In this document: piece after piece, positions 29,473-32,302 of the stretch
How positions within the stretch are numbered: the first letter of the stretch is position 1
Layout: each line of letters starts with the position of its first letter
Source of the DNA: a virus
Virus record (IMG/VR): IMGVR_UViG_3300009081_000030
Coordinates: 1 to 32,302 of that record
Strand: one strand, 5' to 3'
Length of the DNA: 32,302 bases
Notes under the pieces: generated by a model
What the model was told of the DNA's origin: nothing
What the model saw: only the letters and a program-made list of their open reading frames with translations
The model's database searches: none
Made by a program: the position numbers and the translations under genes

Positions 29473-30219
29473 ATGTCCAACGGGCAAGACTGGGCAAGGC
29501 GCGTGCAAGTTGTGCGCGAGGGTCGTGGCTGGAGTCGTGACGAGCTGGCCAAGCGAGCCGGCATGAGCGCTACGACGATCTGGCGCATAGAAGGGGGGAA
29601 ACTTGACCCGCGCCCTGCAACCCGCGGCAGGATCATGCTCGCTCTCGGCTTTTCTGACGAGGACTCGTTCTTCAGTAAGCCATTCCGCTTATTACCCACC
29701 GACGGAGCACTGCGGAATGGAATCAATGCGTTCGAGTCCAACGTCGAGGGCTTCCTCGAGGATCTGCGACCACCAGGGACGGCACTCCTGCCGATCTACC
29801 AGTGGGGCGCCTGTGGAGACCCACGTGACGCATTCAGTGCACCTGACCCTGTGGATCACGATTACGCACCCATAGGGGAAGAGCGTTTGATTGGCCCGAA
29901 CGGCAAGGGCATCCGTATCAAAGGAGAAAGTCTGGCCAATCGAGACATCCACGACGGCGACACCGTGTGGGCCAATCCCGACATGCCTCCCCGCATAGGA
30001 CGTGTCGTGCTTGCACGTGTGTGGGGTTATGACATCACTGCCTACGACAGCGTTGAAGACGGAGGAATGGTCGTCAAGGTTTGGAAAAACCGCGACGGAA
30101 TCGAAGGACTCTGGGGTGACGGCGATGGTCACAACGGCTCAAATCCCGTGTTGTGCAGCCGCTATGAGGTGATCGCCCCCGTGGTCTGGGTCCAACCGCA
30201 AGGACATCCGCCAAGGTGA
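29473..30219 (+). CDS. CI/LexA-type phage repressor (XRE HTH plus S24 peptidase-like domain)
   Basis: 248 residues. HTH at about 10-45 (QVVREGRGWSRDELAKRAG, then MSATTIWRIEGGKLD). After a linker comes a S24-type C-terminal domain: candidate self-cleavage bond C114-G115 in WGACGDP, nucleophile S153 in KGESLANRDIHDGD, and K202 in GGMVVKVWK as general base. The Ser-Lys spacing of 49 is somewhat longer than in LexA or CI. The Cys-Gly site recalls UmuD. This predicts RecA-dependent induction by DNA damage. It is divergent from the Cro-like gene with operators in between. Confidence 0.88.
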   Translation: MSNGQDWARRVQVVREGRGWSRDELAKRAGMSATTIWRIEGGKLDPRPATRGRIMLALGFSDEDSFFSKPFRLLPTDGALRNGINAFESNVEGFLEDLRPPGTALLPIYQWGACGDPRDAFSAPDPVDHDYAPIGEERLIGPNGKGIRIKGESLANRDIHDGDTVWANPDMPPRIGRVVLARVWGYDITAYDSVEDGGMVVKVWKNRDGIEGLWGDGDGHNGSNPVLCSRYEVIAPVVWVQPQGHPPR

Positions 30220-30260
30220 GGGGAAACAAGGCGAAGCGAGCATGGCTGCTGTGCTGAATC

Positions 30261-30284
30261 GCCACATGTGGCAATCACTTTTTT
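30261..30284 (+). terminator. Weak terminator candidate after the repressor
   Basis: The palindrome GCCACATGTGGC (30261-30272) is followed six bases later by a T6 run. The stem is short, so termination would be weak. If used, the next gene must start after it. Confidence 0.3.
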
Positions 30285-30322
30285 ATTTGGCTCCGCTGTT
30301 TAACAGAACACGCATGTCTGAC

Positions 30323-30351
30323 ATGGCGGCCAGATTAATCATGGCCGCCAT
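30323..30351. promoter_or_regulatory. 29-bp palindrome at the start of the membrane RHH gene
   Basis: Arms ATGGCGGCCA (30323-30332) and TGGCCGCCAT (30342-30351) are perfectly inverted around a 9-bp centre that contains GATTAATC, itself a palindrome. No T-run follows, so it is more like an operator than a terminator. It overlaps the preferred start codon of the next gene, fitting autoregulation. Confidence 0.5.
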
Positions 30352-30682
30352 GGTTAGCCAGTCTGACTCGCCATACATTCCATGCAGAGTCGACTTGCTA
30401 GCGACAACAATCGTGGTCTGCTTGCTAATACTCCCACCAATTCTGGCGCCTGTGCTGTGGGACAGGCGCGTTCCATTGGCGGGTGAAGTGCAGCAAGACC
30501 CCGAACAACGACGCATCGTGACCGTACGTGGTGTACGAGGAGCTCTGTGGGACTGGCTGTTCGTTGAGTCGGCCAGGTCGCGCATTCCACTGGGCGACCT
30601 GGTCAACATCCTGATCCTCGATTGGCAGAGTCGCACTGATGACGAGCGTCTCGCGGCAGTCGCTCGCTACCGCAGCGACTAA
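30350..30682 (+). CDS. Probable membrane-anchored ribbon-helix-helix protein, about 110 aa
   Basis: The frame is open from ATG 30242 (146 aa), with further ATGs at 30314 and 30323; 30350 is chosen because the upstream part holds a T-run and a long palindrome. A transmembrane helix (LLATTIVVCLLILPPILAPVLW, about residues 15-36) is followed by a soluble part whose RIVTVRGVRGALWDWLFVESAR and PLGDLVNILILDW segments match the ribbon-helix-helix layout: strand RIVTVRGV, helix with ALWDWL and A, Gly/Pro turn, then helix DLVNILILDW. A membrane-tethered DNA-binding protein next to the repressor would be unusual. The start and the RHH reading both need testing. Confidence 0.6.
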   Translation: MVSQSDSPYIPCRVDLLATTIVVCLLILPPILAPVLWDRRVPLAGEVQQDPEQRRIVTVRGVRGALWDWLFVESARSRIPLGDLVNILILDWQSRTDDERLAAVARYRSD

Positions 30683-30700
30683 GATGAGAAGAGGCAAGAC

Positions 30701-30943
30701 ATGACCGCTCTCGATCCCGATTACCGCTACGAGGTCCGATTTCGCGCTATCGAGGATCGCTTGCAAGCCATCGAACGTGACCTCGCCGTCATCAAAACAC
30801 GTCTCGATGCCATCCCGAGTTGGCGTTGGATGCTGGCCAGCGTGATCACGGTTATCGCCGTCAACGCCGCGGTCTGCGCCGCGTACTTCGCGTCCATCTC
30901 ATTGGCGCTGAACCAGATCGCGAGTCGGCTGCCATCCGGATAG
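30701..30943 (+). CDS. Coiled-coil plus single-helix membrane protein, 80 aa
   Basis: ATG with AAGAGGC upstream. Residues 8-38 form a coiled coil (YEVRFRAIEDRLQAIERDLAVIKTRL), residues 45-70 a transmembrane helix (LASVITVIAVNAAVCAAYFASISLAL). The layout resembles XhlA-type lysis-associated proteins and also small superinfection-exclusion proteins. Expressed next to the repressor in a likely lysogenic operon, which favours the latter. Confidence 0.65.
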   Translation: MTALDPDYRYEVRFRAIEDRLQAIERDLAVIKTRLDAIPSWRWMLASVITVIAVNAAVCAAYFASISLALNQIASRLPSG

Positions 30944-30957
30944 AGAGTGGAGACTGA

Positions 30958-31188
30958 ATGACCACGACAGCCGCGGCCGACCACGAGCACCCGCAGTACG
31001 TCACTCATGCCCAGCTAGAAGCACTTGAGGGCCGCATCATCAACCGCATCTCCGAGCTCGAGACCCGCATCTCGCGCGACATCAACACGGCGTTCTGGCG
31101 TCAACTGCTGGTGCTCCTTGTCCTAGTCGTGGCGCTCAGTGTGCCCATCATCAACCTGGGCGTCACGATTCTGGGAAAACTGCCGTGA
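30958..31188 (+). CDS. Coiled-coil plus single-helix membrane protein with HEHPQY motif, 76 aa
   Basis: ATG start preceded by GGAGAC. The N-terminus DHEHPQYVTHAQLEAL is the 'H-x-H-P-Q-Y' motif more usual in phage tail-fibre proteins. A short coiled coil (EGRIINRISELETRIS) and a strong transmembrane helix (LLVLLVLVVALSVPIINLGV) follow. It shares its overall architecture with the previous gene. The stop overlaps the next GTG. Role unknown; membrane accessory of lysogeny or lysis. Confidence 0.65.
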   Translation: MTTTAAADHEHPQYVTHAQLEALEGRIINRISELETRISRDINTAFWRQLLVLLVLVVALSVPIINLGVTILGKLP

Positions 31189-31409
31189 CTGACGAGAAGC
31201 GTTGCGAGATGTGTGGGAGCCTTCCGTTCGCTGAGTACAGCGTACGTGTCTACACCGGAATCAATAGCGATGAGCATCCGACTGAGGCAGAGCGGCTTGG
31301 AGAGAGCATGGAAACCATGCAAGCCGAGGTGGCGGCGATTGTGAGCCGGTTCGAATCAGAGTTACAGGTTCGTTGGGCAGGTCTTCACATGCAAATAGTC
31401 CTTATGTGA
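31185..31409 (+). CDS. Small CxxC protein, 74 aa
   Basis: GTG start in a GTGA overlap. N-terminal RCEMCGSLPF could be half of a zinc site; the remainder is a helix (LGESMETMQAEVAAIVSRFESELQ). Not recognised. Confidence 0.6.
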   Translation: MTDEKRCEMCGSLPFAEYSVRVYTGINSDEHPTEAERLGESMETMQAEVAAIVSRFESELQVRWAGLHMQIVLM

Positions 31410-31471
31410 TGTCCCGCGTTGAAAGACAGAATCGTGCTTAGGTCGATCAAAATTTCGATGGGAGATCGCTG

Positions 31472-32284
31472 ATGGGTGACACAACACGGATCTTCTGGAC
31501 CGACCACACTTGGAACGCATGGTGGGGCTGCAACGAAGTGTCGGAAGGCTGCGACCACTGCTACGCCAGGACCTGGACGAACTTCACGCGCGGAGCCGGC
31601 TACTGGGGTCCACCAGCAACGAGCGATCGGCTCGTGACGAGCGAGGCGAACTGGAAAGCACCCCTACGCTGGAACCGAAAAGCTGCGGCGAACGACACCA
31701 TCTGGAAAAAGAACTGGGTGCCATCAGTACGTGGTGGCCAGCGGCGACTCGTGTTCAGCGCAAGCATGTCCGACGTGTTCGAGTTCAACCCGTCGATGGA
31801 TCTCGCGCGTGATCGGCTGTGGCGCATGATCGAACAGACGCCGTACCTCGACTGGCTCCTGCTGACCAAGCGACCCATGAACATCAAGCGCATGCTGCCG
31901 GCCGAGTGGCTGAAGCAACCGCGACCGAACGTATGGCTAGGCACGAGCATCGAGCTCCAGAAGTGGGCCGAGGTACGAATCGAAGCACTGCTCGAGGTGC
32001 CTGCTGTCGTTCACTTCATCAGTGCTGAGCCACTGCTCGGGCCGCTCAACCTGACGCGCTGGATGCCGCGCATCAACTGGGTGATTACCGGCGGCGAGAG
32101 TGGGCCTGGCCATCGAGAGTTTGACCTCGACTGGGTACGCGACATCGATCGCCAGTGCCAAGGCTTTGGCGTGGCGCACTTCTTCAAACAGGTCGGCGGC
32201 TTACACCACGACGACGGTGGCTGTCTGCTCGACGGCTACGAGGTCAAGCAGTTTCCCCACCCACGACTCGCGATCGCTGCTTGA
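31472..32284 (+). CDS. Phage Gp37/Gp68 family (DUF5131) protein, 270 aa
   Basis: ATG start with GGGAG upstream. The N-terminus IFWTDHTWNAWWGCNEVSEGCDHCYAR has the family signature with C20-x6-C27-x2-C30. Further signatures: RLVFSASMSDVFEF, YLDWLLLTKRP, WLGTSIE, HFISAEPLLGPL, WVITGGESGPG, and VAHFFKQVGG near the end. Length is normal. The Cys triad and barrel-like strand order suggest a metal or Fe-S-bearing fold. The reaction is not established. It is last in the visible rightward operon. Confidence 0.9.
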   Translation: MGDTTRIFWTDHTWNAWWGCNEVSEGCDHCYARTWTNFTRGAGYWGPPATSDRLVTSEANWKAPLRWNRKAAANDTIWKKNWVPSVRGGQRRLVFSASMSDVFEFNPSMDLARDRLWRMIEQTPYLDWLLLTKRPMNIKRMLPAEWLKQPRPNVWLGTSIELQKWAEVRIEALLEVPAVVHFISAEPLLGPLNLTRWMPRINWVITGGESGPGHREFDLDWVRDIDRQCQGFGVAHFFKQVGGLHHDDGGCLLDGYEVKQFPHPRLAIAA

Positions 32285-32302
32285 TAGAGATAGTTGTGGT
32301 TA

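Noticed and set aside
1-32302. Insertion sequences, rRNA genes and anti-phage defence islands
   Set aside because: No transposase motif, rRNA-like stretch or recognisable defence gene set was seen; the small membrane proteins after the repressor are the only exclusion candidates and are reported as such.

Overview
The window is most of a high-GC temperate phage genome. It carries a terminase, portal and capsid module, a primase-helicase replication block, a CI-like/Cro-like lysogeny switch, and a tyrosine integrase next to a tRNA-derived attachment site. No host housekeeping gene is visible. The truncated tRNA sits in the middle of phage genes, with phage operons on both sides, so the sequence looks like the free or circular form (attP) and not an integrated prophage edge. 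A secreted Rpf-type muralytic enzyme, many GTG starts and several promoter-like motifs placed at or within a few bases of start codons suggest an actinobacterial or Chloroflexota-like host; this is inference only. The large ejection-type protein and the absence of an obvious tape measure favour a short-tailed (podovirus-like) virion, but tail genes lie beyond the left edge and were not seen.

Layout. (1) 1-18636, minus strand, read right to left: the late operon, with TerS, a 240-bp gap, TerL, small genes including a 26-aa membrane peptide, portal, a 36-aa microprotein, a disordered protein, a Gln/Tyr-rich protein, a 2060-aa ejection-type protein, a 657-aa repeat protein, scaffold candidate, major capsid protein, several small head or connector-type proteins, and a gene running off the edge. 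Most junctions are ATGA or GTGA overlaps. (2) 18637-18812: divergent promoter region. (3) 18813-22278, plus strand: a small-gene operon with a Gp88-type Cys protein, an XRE regulator, a two-helix membrane protein, the integrase, and an integrase-like arm-binding domain on its own fused to a Cys/His tail. (4) 22279-22643: non-coding attP with a half tRNA, paired 12-bp repeats on both sides and a terminator. (5) 22644-29271, minus strand: the early operon from a Cro-like regulator through an Rpf-like lysin, VRR-NUC nuclease, Gp157, an SSB-like candidate, small DNA- or metal-binding proteins, and primase-helicase to an excisionase-like HTH gene beside attP. (6) 29272-29472: the switch with several inverted repeats. 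(7) 29473-32284, plus strand: CI/LexA-like repressor, a probable membrane-tethered ribbon-helix-helix protein, two coiled-coil single-helix membrane proteins, a small CxxC protein and a Gp37/Gp68 (DUF5131) protein.

How the parts work together. The repressor and the Cro-like protein would compete at the operators between them, setting lysogeny or early expression. The early operon supplies replication and recombination functions and ends with a likely Xis next to attP. The integrase operon converges on the same attP from the other side, separated by a bidirectional terminator. The late operon packages DNA and builds the head and DNA-ejection apparatus. The least explained parts are the paired 12-bp repeats shared by attP and the TerS-TerL gap, the stand-alone arm-binding protein overlapping the integrase gene, and a set of micro-genes hidden in translational overlaps.
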